NCBI GenBank assembly: GCA_964343705.1
Contig: CAYFJX010000001.1
Location: 186,001-250,000, forward strand
DNA: 64,000 bases
DNA from: JAUSFM01 sp964343705
GTDB lineage: Archaea > Nanobdellota > Nanobdellia > Woesearchaeales > UBA12501
Direction: 5' to 3'
Of this stretch, positions 24,045-32,469 are shown in pieces (within the stretch, counting starts at the first letter, position 1; each line of letters begins with the position of its first letter). The notes below the pieces were generated by a model. That model worked only from the letters and a program-made list of their open reading frames with translations, did not search any database and was not told the DNA's origin. The translations under genes were made by a program, and so were the position numbers.

Positions 24045-24157
24045 AACTAACCAAACAAACCATTAGGAAAGTAGAAAAAGTACCATACAAAGGTAAACTG
24101 TACAATGTTACAACCTCTTCAGGCAATGTCATAGTCAATGGTGTCCTTTGTGCTAAC
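22629..24157 (+). other. Intein in LonB, split into 471-residue IntN and 39-residue IntC
   Basis: It begins with Cys1 (TGC 22629) after DPFQ and ends with VLCAN at 24157, followed by Ser+1 of SGGLGTPAHERV. That is the site of known archaeal Lon inteins. The coding frame breaks at 24041-24044, where a stop and a new start overlap as ATGA, leaving a 39-residue C-part starting MKLTKQTIRKVEKV. A break at this place and an IntC of 35-40 residues match natural split inteins such as cyanobacterial DnaE. The penultimate His is Ala, also as in DnaE. Confidence 0.75.
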
Positions 24158-25414
24158 TCTGGTGGGTTAGGTACACCCGCACATGAACGAGTTGTAGCTG
24201 GAATGATTCACAAGGCACACATGGGAGTATTGTTTATTGATGAGATTGCTACACTGCAACCACACACCCAGCAAGAACTGCTGACAGCATTACAAGAAGG
24301 AAAGTACTCAGTAACTGGGCAGTCTGAACGAAGTGCTGGTGCAATGGTACGTACCGAGCCTGCGCCATGTAATTTCATTCTCATTGCTGCAGGAAATCTT
24401 GAAACACTCAAACACATGCATCCTGCATTACGATCTCGAATCAGAGGGTATGGGTATGAAGTGTATATGAAAGAGACCATGCCTGACACGCCAGAAAACA
24501 GGAGAAAAATCGGGTTATTTGTAGCACAAGAAATTAAGAAGGATAAAAAAATCCCTCCTTTTGCCAAGGACGCTGTTGAACAGATTATTCAAGAAGCTCG
24601 AAAAATGGCAAACAGAAAAGGTCACCTTACCCTACGTTTGAGAGAACTTGGTGGGTTGGTTAGAGCTGCAGGAGACCTAGCACTGGAACAAAAACTTAAA
24701 CTGGTAAATAAGAAGCAAGTTATTGATGCAAAGAAAATTGCGAGAACACTTGAAAAACAATTGGCAGATAAGATTATTGAACGTAGAAAAGAGTACGAAG
24801 TTATTATTACTGAAGGTAAGAAAATTGGTCGTGTAAACGGACTTGCAGTTATGGGTGGAGAGACAGGCATTTACTCAGGAATTATTCTTCCCATAGAAAG
24901 TCAAGTGACTCATGGGGGCAAAGAACGTCAGATTATTGCTACCGGAAAGCTTGGTGAGATTGCTAAGGAAGCAATTAAGAACGTTTCGGCAATTATCAAA
25001 AAGTACTTTGGTGAAGATATCAAAGAAAAGCATGATATTTACGTGCAGTTCTTGCAAACGTACGAGGGTGTTGAAGGAGACAGTGCAAGTATTGCTGTTG
25101 CAACTTCAATTATTTCTGCACTAAAAGGATTGCCAGTTCGCCAGGATACTGCAATGACAGGAAGCCTGTCTGTACGTGGTGAAGTGTTGCCGGTTGGTGG
25201 TGTGTCTGCTAAGGTTGAAGCTGCCATTGAATCAGGAATCAAACAAGTAATTGTTCCTCAGTCCAACCTCCAAGACATTGTCCTCTCAAAGGAGACATTG
25301 AGCAAGATTAAAGTTGTTCCTGTTGAGAACATTGCACAAGTACTTAAGCATGCTCTTGATTGGAGGGGTAAAGAAGCCATTCTTAAGAAGATTCTAAAGA
25401 TGGAACGGTATTAG
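24041..25414 (+). CDS. lonB: LonB protease, C-terminal half preceded by intein C-part
   Basis: Residues 1-39 are the C-terminal splicing domain (LYNVTTSSGNVIVNGVLCAN). The C-extein begins SGGLGTPAHERV and completes the AAA+ domain (GVLFIDEIATLQ is Walker B; NRRKIG and RIRGYGYEVYM follow) and the Lon protease domain. The catalytic Ser is in EGDSASIAVA and the Lys in GVSAKVEAAI. Joined exteins would total 637 residues, the usual length of archaeal LonB. Neither half can form the enzyme alone, so splicing or a sequence error must be invoked. Confidence 0.88.
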   Translation: MKLTKQTIRKVEKVPYKGKLYNVTTSSGNVIVNGVLCANSGGLGTPAHERVVAGMIHKAHMGVLFIDEIATLQPHTQQELLTALQEGKYSVTGQSERSAGAMVRTEPAPCNFILIAAGNLETLKHMHPALRSRIRGYGYEVYMKETMPDTPENRRKIGLFVAQEIKKDKKIPPFAKDAVEQIIQEARKMANRKGHLTLRLRELGGLVRAAGDLALEQKLKLVNKKQVIDAKKIARTLEKQLADKIIERRKEYEVIITEGKKIGRVNGLAVMGGETGIYSGIILPIESQVTHGGKERQIIATGKLGEIAKEAIKNVSAIIKKYFGEDIKEKHDIYVQFLQTYEGVEGDSASIAVATSIISALKGLPVRQDTAMTGSLSVRGEVLPVGGVSAKVEAAIESGIKQVIVPQSNLQDIVLSKETLSKIKVVPVENIAQVLKHALDWRGKEAILKKILKMERY

Positions 25415-25435
25415 TACTAAGAAACAAACAAAAAA

Positions 25436-27454
25436 CTACCGTTCAGGCCCAACTTCTTTTCCTGAGTCATTATATTTCTTTATGTCAATAACACCAGGTA
25501 TCTCCCTTATAGTTGCGATTAAGTTTTGAAAGTCTATAACTTTAGGAACAGTTAACTTAAACGTAATGGCAACTTTGTCCTTCTTACTCCGTGTGTTAAT
25601 AGAATGTACATTGACTCGTGATTTTGAAAGAAAATTAAGAATTTCGGCAAGCAAGCCCACACGATCATGGACAATAACCTTAAACTTCTTGAGATCTGGT
25701 AGTGCTTCTTCTTTCCATGCAGCAACCACCCCTTTACTTTGATCAAGGGCATGGATGTTAGGACATTCCTTGCCATGGATGGTCACTTTTTTATCCTTGG
25801 TAAAGAAGGCGAGAATAGGACTTTTGTACTGTGGCGAGCAACACTTTGAAAATTTAATGTTTGCTGGCTTCACTGGTTTTGACCCTGAAATAATAATGCG
25901 TTCTTTGAGACTTTTTTCAGAGACACCAATGTCGCCCGAACGTGAAATATCTGATTTTATGTTTAGCTTTGACCTAATTTTACTTCGGGCCTTTCCTGTT
26001 TTTACAAATGAAAGCCAGTTACGTGAAGGACTTGCATTTTTTTGTGTGTAGACTTTAACAACATCACCACTTTGTAAAATGTAATCTAATGGAACAATAT
26101 GGCCATTGACTTCTACTTTTGAACAGTGGGTACCTACATTGGTGTGAACTGCGTATGCAAAGTCAACAGGTGTGGAATTTTCTGGAAGAGAAATAGGGTC
26201 ACCTTTTGGTGTGAAGACCACGATTTCATTTTCAAATAAGTCAATTCTAAGGGTTTCAACAAACTCTCGTGCTGTTTTTGATTCTTGCTTCCACTCAAGC
26301 AGTTGTTTGAGCCAACTCAATTTTCTGTCAAATTTCTTGTCACGCTCACTTCCTTTGTAACGCCAGTGTGCTGCAATACCTGCTTCAGCAATATTGTGCA
26401 TGTCCCGGGTACGTATTTGGATCTCAATAATTTTTCCGTGACTACCCACAACTGACGTATGTAGTGACTGATACCCATTAGCTTTAGGCAGTGACACGTA
26501 ATCTTTGAATCGTCGAGGGATTGGCTTCCAGAGTTCGTGTACAACACCTAGAGCAGTGTAACAATCAGGGATGGTATCAACAATGATTCGAAGAGCAATA
26601 AGATCATAAATTTCAGAGAAGTCTTTTCGTCGCTTTCTCATTTTTTGATAGATGCTATAGAAATATTTTGCACGGCCAATAACCTCAGACTCTATGTTCA
26701 TTGATTTTAATTTCTCAGTCACACTTTTGATAAACAACTTTGTTTTTTTCTCACGCTCACCACGTTTCTCAGCGATTCGCTCACGAATTCGCTTGTATGA
26801 TTCAGGATCAAGAATCTTAAAAGCAAGGTCTTCAAGTTCACCTTTTAGTGATCGTACCCCAAGCTTGTGTGCAATTGGCGCGTAGATATCCATTGTTTCG
26901 CGGGCAATTCGCTCTTTTTTCTCAGGTCGGAAATTACTTGAGCTGAGAGTGCGCATATTGTGTAATCGATCAGCAAGCTTGATTAGAATAACCCGAATGT
27001 CCTTAGTACTCGCAAGCATTATCTTACGAAGGTTGGTAGCGTTGTACTCTTCTTTAGTTGGCATGCGCTCTCTGATCTTAGTTACTCCTTCAACAAGCAA
27101 AGTTATTTCGTCACCAAACCTCTTTTTGAGTTGTTCAGAAGTAACACCACAATCTTCAATACAGTCATGAAGAAGACCTGCACAAATACTTGCAGAATCT
27201 GCCTTCATATCCATGAGTACAAGAGCTGTTTCAATAAGATGATTTATGTACGCTTCGCCAGAATGTCGTGTTTGTCCTTTGTGTGACTCATGGGCAAATT
27301 TAAATGCGCGAATAATAACATCAAAATCTGCTTTGGGATTGTATTCTAAGATTTTATTTATGAACTCCCCGATCTTCATGTGTTTATGAGCTCTAGAGTC
27401 AAATGCTTGGACATCTTCAATGAGTTTCTTAGATAATGCCTTCTTGTAGGTCAT
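25436..27454 (-). CDS. rel: Long bifunctional Rel/SpoT (p)ppGpp synthetase-hydrolase
   Basis: The 672 residues hold all domains of a bacterial long Rel protein. The HD hydrolase has RHSGEAYINH, LLHDCIED (95-101) and KLADRLHNM. The synthetase has RAKYFYSIYQKM, RRFKDYVSLPKANGYQSLHT and EIQIRTRDMHNIAEAGIAAHW. TGS (about 408-468), a Cys-containing region (FSKCCSPQ) and a C-terminal ACT domain follow. RFKD is the form seen in bifunctional enzymes, so both synthesis and hydrolysis are expected. The start at 27454 has AAAGGGGAA upstream; the longer frame extends into the leader. Most archaea lack this protein; transfer from bacteria is likely. Confidence 0.9.
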   Translation of the reverse strand: MTYKKALSKKLIEDVQAFDSRAHKHMKIGEFINKILEYNPKADFDVIIRAFKFAHESHKGQTRHSGEAYINHLIETALVLMDMKADSASICAGLLHDCIEDCGVTSEQLKKRFGDEITLLVEGVTKIRERMPTKEEYNATNLRKIMLASTKDIRVILIKLADRLHNMRTLSSSNFRPEKKERIARETMDIYAPIAHKLGVRSLKGELEDLAFKILDPESYKRIRERIAEKRGEREKKTKLFIKSVTEKLKSMNIESEVIGRAKYFYSIYQKMRKRRKDFSEIYDLIALRIIVDTIPDCYTALGVVHELWKPIPRRFKDYVSLPKANGYQSLHTSVVGSHGKIIEIQIRTRDMHNIAEAGIAAHWRYKGSERDKKFDRKLSWLKQLLEWKQESKTAREFVETLRIDLFENEIVVFTPKGDPISLPENSTPVDFAYAVHTNVGTHCSKVEVNGHIVPLDYILQSGDVVKVYTQKNASPSRNWLSFVKTGKARSKIRSKLNIKSDISRSGDIGVSEKSLKERIIISGSKPVKPANIKFSKCCSPQYKSPILAFFTKDKKVTIHGKECPNIHALDQSKGVVAAWKEEALPDLKKFKVIVHDRVGLLAEILNFLSKSRVNVHSINTRSKKDKVAITFKLTVPKVIDFQNLIATIREIPGVIDIKKYNDSGKEVGPER

Positions 27455-27574
27455 ATTGTTCCCCTTTCCATTGTGAGAATGTGCTCCTGCCATAGTCAAA
27501 ACCCTATCTGTAATCTGGTTCAATACAATATATAACCGCAAAGATTTATAACCTTTTTGGTACTCTCACCGCCT

Positions 27575-28618
27575 ATGACGGCTGAAAACCCGCAAAACAG
27601 GAAAAACATCAAACCAGTTGTATGCTTAGGAATTGAGAGCACTGCGCACACCTTTGGAGCAAGTGTTGTGGATAGCAAGGGCACTATTATGTCCAATGTA
27701 AAAAAAGCATTTACAACAAGCACAGGAGGAATGGTTCCTGCACAAGTAGCAGAACACCATGTGCAAGCGTGTGGAAAAGTCATTCAAGAAGCACTTGCTG
27801 ACGCTGGTACGACTATCCAAGAAGTGGATATTATTGCTGTGTCTTCTTCACCTGGACTTGGTCCTATGTTACGTATTGGTGTAGTTACTGCTCGCAGTCT
27901 TTCAATACTCTATAACAAGCCAGTTGTGGGTGTTAATCACTGCATTGCACATTTGGAAGTTGGCAGGCTTGCGACAGGAGCAAAAGATCCCTTGTTATTA
28001 TACGCGTCTGGGGCAAACACCCAAGTCATAGCGTTTGAAGCTGGAAAATACAGAATCTTTGGTGAGACACTTGATTGTGGCATTGGAAATTTGTTGGATT
28101 CTTTTGCACGACATGCTGGCCTTGGTTTTCCTGGTGGTCCAAAGATTGAAAAGCTTGCAGCTGCGTGCACAAATAAAGATGAACTTGTTGAGCTTCCTTA
28201 CTCAGTAAAGGGCATGGATGTAAACTTTGGTGGGCTTCTTTCGAATTTAAAGCAGAAGTTTGATTCTGGAAAATATCCTATTGAAGACTTGGCGTTTGCA
28301 CTGCAGGAAACAGTGTTTGCCATGCTTACTGAAGTGAGTGAGCGTGCTCTTGCTCACACTGGAAAAACAGAACTAGTTCTTGGCGGGGGCGTAGCATGTA
28401 ATAAGCGACTTCAAGAGATGTGTCAGAAGATGTGTGAGGCTCGAGGAGCTAAAAGTTTTGTTCCTGAAAATTCCTTGCTTGTTGACAATGCTGCCATGAT
28501 TGCCTGGACAGGCATACTCCGGTTTCAAGCAGAAGGAGGTATTGCTCCAGACCAGATTGAGACACTAGTAAAAGATCCATACTTGAGAACTGATGAGGTT
28601 GAGGTTAGTTGGCGGTGA
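27575..28618 (+). CDS. kae1: Kae1, catalytic subunit of KEOPS (tRNA t6A synthesis)
   Basis: The 347-residue protein attaches threonylcarbamoyl to A37 of ANN-decoding tRNAs. It has the ASKHA fold with LGIESTAHTFGAS, the metal-binding HCIAH (in GVNHCIAHLEVG), YASGANTQV, CGIGNLLDSFAR and the nucleotide site LVLGGGVACNKRL. There is no C-terminal Bud32 kinase, unlike the fused Kae1-Bud32 of some archaea. The start at 27575 (MTAENPQ) lies 5-6 codons after another in-frame start and fits the family N-terminus. It is divergent from rel, with a short shared promoter region (about 27455-27574). Confidence 0.9.
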   Translation: MTAENPQNRKNIKPVVCLGIESTAHTFGASVVDSKGTIMSNVKKAFTTSTGGMVPAQVAEHHVQACGKVIQEALADAGTTIQEVDIIAVSSSPGLGPMLRIGVVTARSLSILYNKPVVGVNHCIAHLEVGRLATGAKDPLLLYASGANTQVIAFEAGKYRIFGETLDCGIGNLLDSFARHAGLGFPGGPKIEKLAAACTNKDELVELPYSVKGMDVNFGGLLSNLKQKFDSGKYPIEDLAFALQETVFAMLTEVSERALAHTGKTELVLGGGVACNKRLQEMCQKMCEARGAKSFVPENSLLVDNAAMIAWTGILRFQAEGGIAPDQIETLVKDPYLRTDEVEVSWR

Positions 28619-28671
28619 GGTTTTTAAAGCATTTAGTAATTCTTAAATAACATCCTCTTTTCTCCAAATAT

Positions 28672-30459
28672 ATGCCACAATCACTAGAAGACAAACTTGT
28701 TGCAACGTTAAAGAAGAAAAATAGGATATCTTTGCTTGAATCTGTACAACTTATGTATGGGGGTGACATATGGAATTTTGCGACCTTGATTGCAGGTATA
28801 AGTGCCATTTCAAGCGCAGCTTTTCTAGCGGCTACGATTAGTGATGGAGTTGTAGCTGACGAAAATTTAGTGAATGTGTTAGAAGTAGCACAGAAAAGCA
28901 TGGAGAAACTTAGTGGGAGTATTGGTGACACACTGGCTGGAACACCCTCAACTGAACAAGTTATGACCGCACAAAATGATTATGCTGAAGTCATGACACA
29001 TCTTGAACATGCCACCAGGGTTTCTGACAATAATACTATAGAAGAAATTGTAGAAAAACTTGCTGCAGAGAGTGATCAGTTTTCAGGACAAGGCAATGGA
29101 CAACAAGCTATTGGTTTGCTGCATGAGGTGCAACCAGATATTACAACAGTTATGGAAGAAAAGTCAGGAGAAATAGGAAAATTGTTCTTTTGGGCATACT
29201 TAAGTGCTTGTGCTTCTCTCCTAATCAATATGGGCACGTATGAGACTGTAACAAAGAAAGGGAGAAACTACCAACAACTAAATCAGGAAATACAAAAAAA
29301 TAATACTAAAATTAATGATGAACTACCTAAGATTTTAGAAGGGTTAAATGAGTTTCCCACCTCTAATTTAATCTATTCTATTACCTTACAATATCTTCGT
29401 GAAACAGGGAATGTTACCCTTGCTTTGGATTTCTTAGCAGAATCAACAACTAAAGCTGATATTGCTGTAAGAAAGTATGAGGAACTAGGAGGGAACAGTG
29501 TATTTAAGTTTGATAAAAAAGGGAAGAAAGGAATCACTCGTGACCAACTTTTTGAAGTAATTAAGAGTGTTATGCCAGAAGCAAAACCAGTTGATCCAAC
29601 ACCTAAGCTAACCACTTTTAATGAAATAGGTGGGTATGCTGAATTAAAAGAAGAATTACAATTACTTGCAGAACTTGTAATTAATCCAAAAGATGCTGAA
29701 GCACAAGGTGTAAAACCTGAAACAGGACTTATTTTGTATGGTCCTCCAGGAACAGGAAAAACAATTATTGCTGAAGCAATGATCGCCTATGCATTAAGAG
29801 AACTTGGAGAAGATGCAAAAAAACATTATGAAGTAATTACGGCTGCAGAGATTAAAAGAGGGTTATATGGAGAGAGTGAAGCTCAAGTTGCACGTTTATT
29901 TGCGCGAGCCCGTGCAAATGCCCCGTTCTTTATTCTTGTTGATGAAGGAGATAGCTTGTTAGGTGAACGAGGAGACAGTGCAGCACAACACATTGATGCC
30001 CAAGTTACTAACCAGTTCTTAGTTGAAATAGGAGGTGTTAAAAGAGGAGAAGGAGTTTTTACCATCATAACAAGTAATAGGGAAGAAGCAATAGATACTG
30101 CAGCAAGCCGATATGGCCGTCTTGGGGTAAAAAAGCTTGTTGGATTACCAGATGCAAATGCGCGATATAGTATTTTAGAAAAACATCTTAGTATAATGGG
30201 AAGGCAAGATCTTTTGGACAAAGATCTTGAGTATAACAGAATCGTGAATGCAACAGAAGGCTTTACTGGTGCAGATATTGCAGGAGCAGTAGGCAGGGTA
30301 TTCTGGACTCGATATGGACGTATAAAATTACAAGAAGAAGAACCCTACAAAATTACAACTGAGCATTTAGTTGAAGCTGCTAACCAGTATAAGACAACAG
30401 TAAAAGAAACACGGGCTGTTGGTTTTATGGTGGATAAATCAGAGTCCACCACACCTTAA
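28672..30459 (+). CDS. Membrane-anchored AAA+ ATPase of unknown function
   Basis: The 595 residues begin with a cytoplasmic tail, a hydrophobic helix (about 34-58), an external loop of about 120 residues, and a second helix (about 166-184). A helical linker and one AAA domain of the FtsH/Cdc48 type follow, with Walker A GPPGTGKT, Walker B FFILVDEGDS and an arginine-finger-like region SRYGRLGVKK. No protease motif follows, so it is not FtsH. It may unfold or extract membrane proteins, perhaps together with LonB; this is inference. The stop overlaps the convergent tatD gene by 4 nt. Confidence 0.75.
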   Translation: MPQSLEDKLVATLKKKNRISLLESVQLMYGGDIWNFATLIAGISAISSAAFLAATISDGVVADENLVNVLEVAQKSMEKLSGSIGDTLAGTPSTEQVMTAQNDYAEVMTHLEHATRVSDNNTIEEIVEKLAAESDQFSGQGNGQQAIGLLHEVQPDITTVMEEKSGEIGKLFFWAYLSACASLLINMGTYETVTKKGRNYQQLNQEIQKNNTKINDELPKILEGLNEFPTSNLIYSITLQYLRETGNVTLALDFLAESTTKADIAVRKYEELGGNSVFKFDKKGKKGITRDQLFEVIKSVMPEAKPVDPTPKLTTFNEIGGYAELKEELQLLAELVINPKDAEAQGVKPETGLILYGPPGTGKTIIAEAMIAYALRELGEDAKKHYEVITAAEIKRGLYGESEAQVARLFARARANAPFFILVDEGDSLLGERGDSAAQHIDAQVTNQFLVEIGGVKRGEGVFTIITSNREEAIDTAASRYGRLGVKKLVGLPDANARYSILEKHLSIMGRQDLLDKDLEYNRIVNATEGFTGADIAGAVGRVFWTRYGRIKLQEEEPYKITTEHLVEAANQYKTTVKETRAVGFMVDKSESTTP

Positions 30460-31259
30460 CCAAATACATTCTTATAATTCAATAACAGTGTATTCTCAGT
30501 TTCTTCAACAGTAAATCCTTTTATCTCAGCAATTTTCTTAATGCTTTGAGTAATGTTTGCTGATTCGTTCCGCTCGCCTTTAACTGGACTGAGGTAGGGT
30601 GCGTCTGTTTCTGTAAAGAGTTGATTGATGTTCACGCGTTTGACCATTTCTTGAAAGTGTGTTGAGAAAACAATGTTGGTTGGTATGGAAAAGCACATGC
30701 CATGCTCTGCTGCTTTTTCAGCAAGCTTCAGGCTTCCACCAAAACAGTGCATAACAATCTTACTGGGCTTCAGCGACGAGGATTGTAATAGTTCAATGCA
30801 TTCTTTTTCAGCTTTCCGCGAGTGTACAATAATGGGCTTTTTAAGTTTCTCAGCAACGCTGATCATTATTTCAAACACTGGTACTTGCTTCTTTAAACTG
30901 CCTGGGATAGTGTGGTTGTCCATGCCTACCTCGCCGATTGCAACTACCTTGTTTGCTTTTTTCTTGCCTTCTTTGACCATCCATGCAGCTTCTTCGTCAA
31001 CATCAAACTTTTCAATCTTGATGGGGTAGATGGCTTGTTTTGCTTCTTCAGCAAGTGCTTCAACAGGGTACACTCCCAAAGCTGCAGAAATAATGTCATA
31101 CTTTTTGGCAAGAGCAATGCTTTTCCTGTTTGTCTCAGGATTCACACCATTGGTGACAATCCGCACCACATTAGCTGCACGAGCTCGTTCTATGACCTTG
31201 TCAAGGTCCTTGTCAAATTTTGCATGATCTAAATGTGCATGAATATCAATAAGTACCAT
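30456..31259 (-). CDS. TatD-family metal-dependent hydrolase
   Basis: The 267-residue amidohydrolase-fold protein shows DIHAHLDHAKFDKD at the N-terminus, VVAIGEVGMDN, KPIIVHSRKAE, IVMHCFGG and LFTETDAPYLSP. These supply the two-metal His/Asp/Glu ligands of TatD deoxyribonucleases. Family members act on DNA or RNA ends. A TATA-like ATTTAAATAC stands about 20-30 nt upstream. Confidence 0.85.
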   Translation of the reverse strand: MVLIDIHAHLDHAKFDKDLDKVIERARAANVVRIVTNGVNPETNRKSIALAKKYDIISAALGVYPVEALAEEAKQAIYPIKIEKFDVDEEAAWMVKEGKKKANKVVAIGEVGMDNHTIPGSLKKQVPVFEIMISVAEKLKKPIIVHSRKAEKECIELLQSSSLKPSKIVMHCFGGSLKLAEKAAEHGMCFSIPTNIVFSTHFQEMVKRVNINQLFTETDAPYLSPVKGERNESANITQSIKKIAEIKGFTVEETENTLLLNYKNVFG

Positions 31260-31292
31260 GCATCTGACAAAAGACCTGCTGTATTTAAATGT

Positions 31293-31835
31293 TTACACTA
31301 GCAGTTTTAACACTGTCTCTCCAAGTCTGCTAAAGAAAATATAATTAAAAATAATAGCACCAGCTGCAGACATAAGAGAATAAAAAGGATTGTAACCAAA
31401 CACAAAAACATACAAGAAAAACAAGATCACATACAAGAGTATGGACAACCCAATTCCAATGAGAGCAACACCCACACCACTTAATAGCGAGGCCAAAGCT
31501 AAAATAGCAAAGTACACACAGATCTTTGCGAACATGGTAACACAAATACGCGCTGTGATAACATGAGAGAGTACCACCATGAGTATCATGCTTATCAAAC
31601 CAACAAAAAAACCATTGGCAACAGTTATCAAGATTGAAAAAAAGGTTATAAGCTCAAACCCAAAGGTCATACCAATAAGTTTCTTGTGAACAGTTGAGAA
31701 ACCCCCCACAATAATCATTATAAGAATAAACAAGGGTTTTCTGAATATGAGTAGGAAGAGAAAAACAAAAAGCACTGCCAGATAACTAAGGAGGTTCTTG
31801 TTAAAACTCTTAAGGATTTTCTTTGTTGCTCTCAC
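31293..31835 (-). CDS. Polytopic membrane protein, paralogue of the upstream gene
   Basis: About 180 residues with five or more membrane segments. It resembles the product of 31849-32469 in the order FRKPLFILIMI...HKKL...GFELITFFSI and in the tail NYIFFSRLGETVLKLL (compare NYFLLSRMGEWLVRVL). The start is uncertain: a GTG at 31835 has GGAG 10 nt upstream, while an ATG at 31913 would overlap the previous gene by 65 nt. The function is unknown; the tandem copies may form a heteromer. Confidence 0.6.
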   Translation of the reverse strand: MRATKKILKSFNKNLLSYLAVLFVFLFLLIFRKPLFILIMIIVGGFSTVHKKLIGMTFGFELITFFSILITVANGFFVGLISMILMVVLSHVITARICVTMFAKICVYFAILALASLLSGVGVALIGIGLSILLYVILFFLYVFVFGYNPFYSLMSAAGAIIFNYIFFSRLGETVLKLLV

Positions 31836-31848
31836 ACCGCCCACACTC

Positions 31849-32469
31849 CTACCCACCTGCAAGTACACGTACAAGCCATTCTCCCATTCGGGAAAGTAGG
31901 AAATAGTTAACAATGCAGTTTATAGCAATAGTTAGTGGGCCCCAGAAAAAACTAAACTGTGAAAGAATCCCCCATATAAGCCAAAATATCACGTTCATGA
32001 GTACGACAATAATCATGCCAATAACAACAATATCATAACTACTTAAAAAAGCAGTGAGTAAACACAACATAGGATAAATTACAAACTTTGCAAAAGTGTA
32101 CACTGGTTCTCGCGCAGCAAGAAAGTCACCCAGAGCAATCATCACAATGATTGACACACTTGCTATGAGGGGTCCAAAAGCATACGTCAGTACGATCGCA
32201 AAAAAAGTGTACAACTCAATCCCCAACGATACTATGGTAAAACGCTTATGTAATGCAACAAGTGCTGCAAGCACAACCATTATGAGAATTGCAAAGACTG
32301 CGATAAAGGTTTTTCTAAATAAGATCAATAAAAGAGCAAGAAGAATGACAAACATGTATGTTTTAACTTTTGTTCGCATGGCAAGTCGTTGCAATGCTAG
32401 GTTAAGCTCGTTAAGTTTTTTGAGTTGTTCTTTTGCCTCGTGATGCAGGCGAACAGGATTTTTAATCAT
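31849..32469 (-). CDS. Polytopic membrane protein, paralogue of the downstream gene
   Basis: The 206 residues start at MIKNPVRLHHEAKEQLKK (32469), which overlaps the end of the deoxyhypusine synthase gene by 8 nt; the longer frame to 32568 is rejected because it lies inside that gene. A 45-residue basic helical N-terminus precedes five or six hydrophobic segments. The pair shares the FRK, HKR/HKK, GxELxTFF and NYxxxSRxGE positions, so gene duplication is likely. It may be transcribed from the deoxyhypusine synthase promoter. Confidence 0.65.
   Translation of the reverse strand: MIKNPVRLHHEAKEQLKKLNELNLALQRLAMRTKVKTYMFVILLALLLILFRKTFIAVFAILIMVVLAALVALHKRFTIVSLGIELYTFFAIVLTYAFGPLIASVSIIVMIALGDFLAAREPVYTFAKFVIYPMLCLLTAFLSSYDIVVIGMIIVVLMNVIFWLIWGILSQFSFFWGPLTIAINCIVNYFLLSRMGEWLVRVLAGG

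Noticed and set aside
27575..28618. Kae1-Bud32 fusion
   Set aside because: The protein ends right after the Kae1 domain; no kinase motifs follow.
28672..30459. FtsH protease
   Set aside because: No HExxH zinc site or peptidase domain follows the AAA domain.
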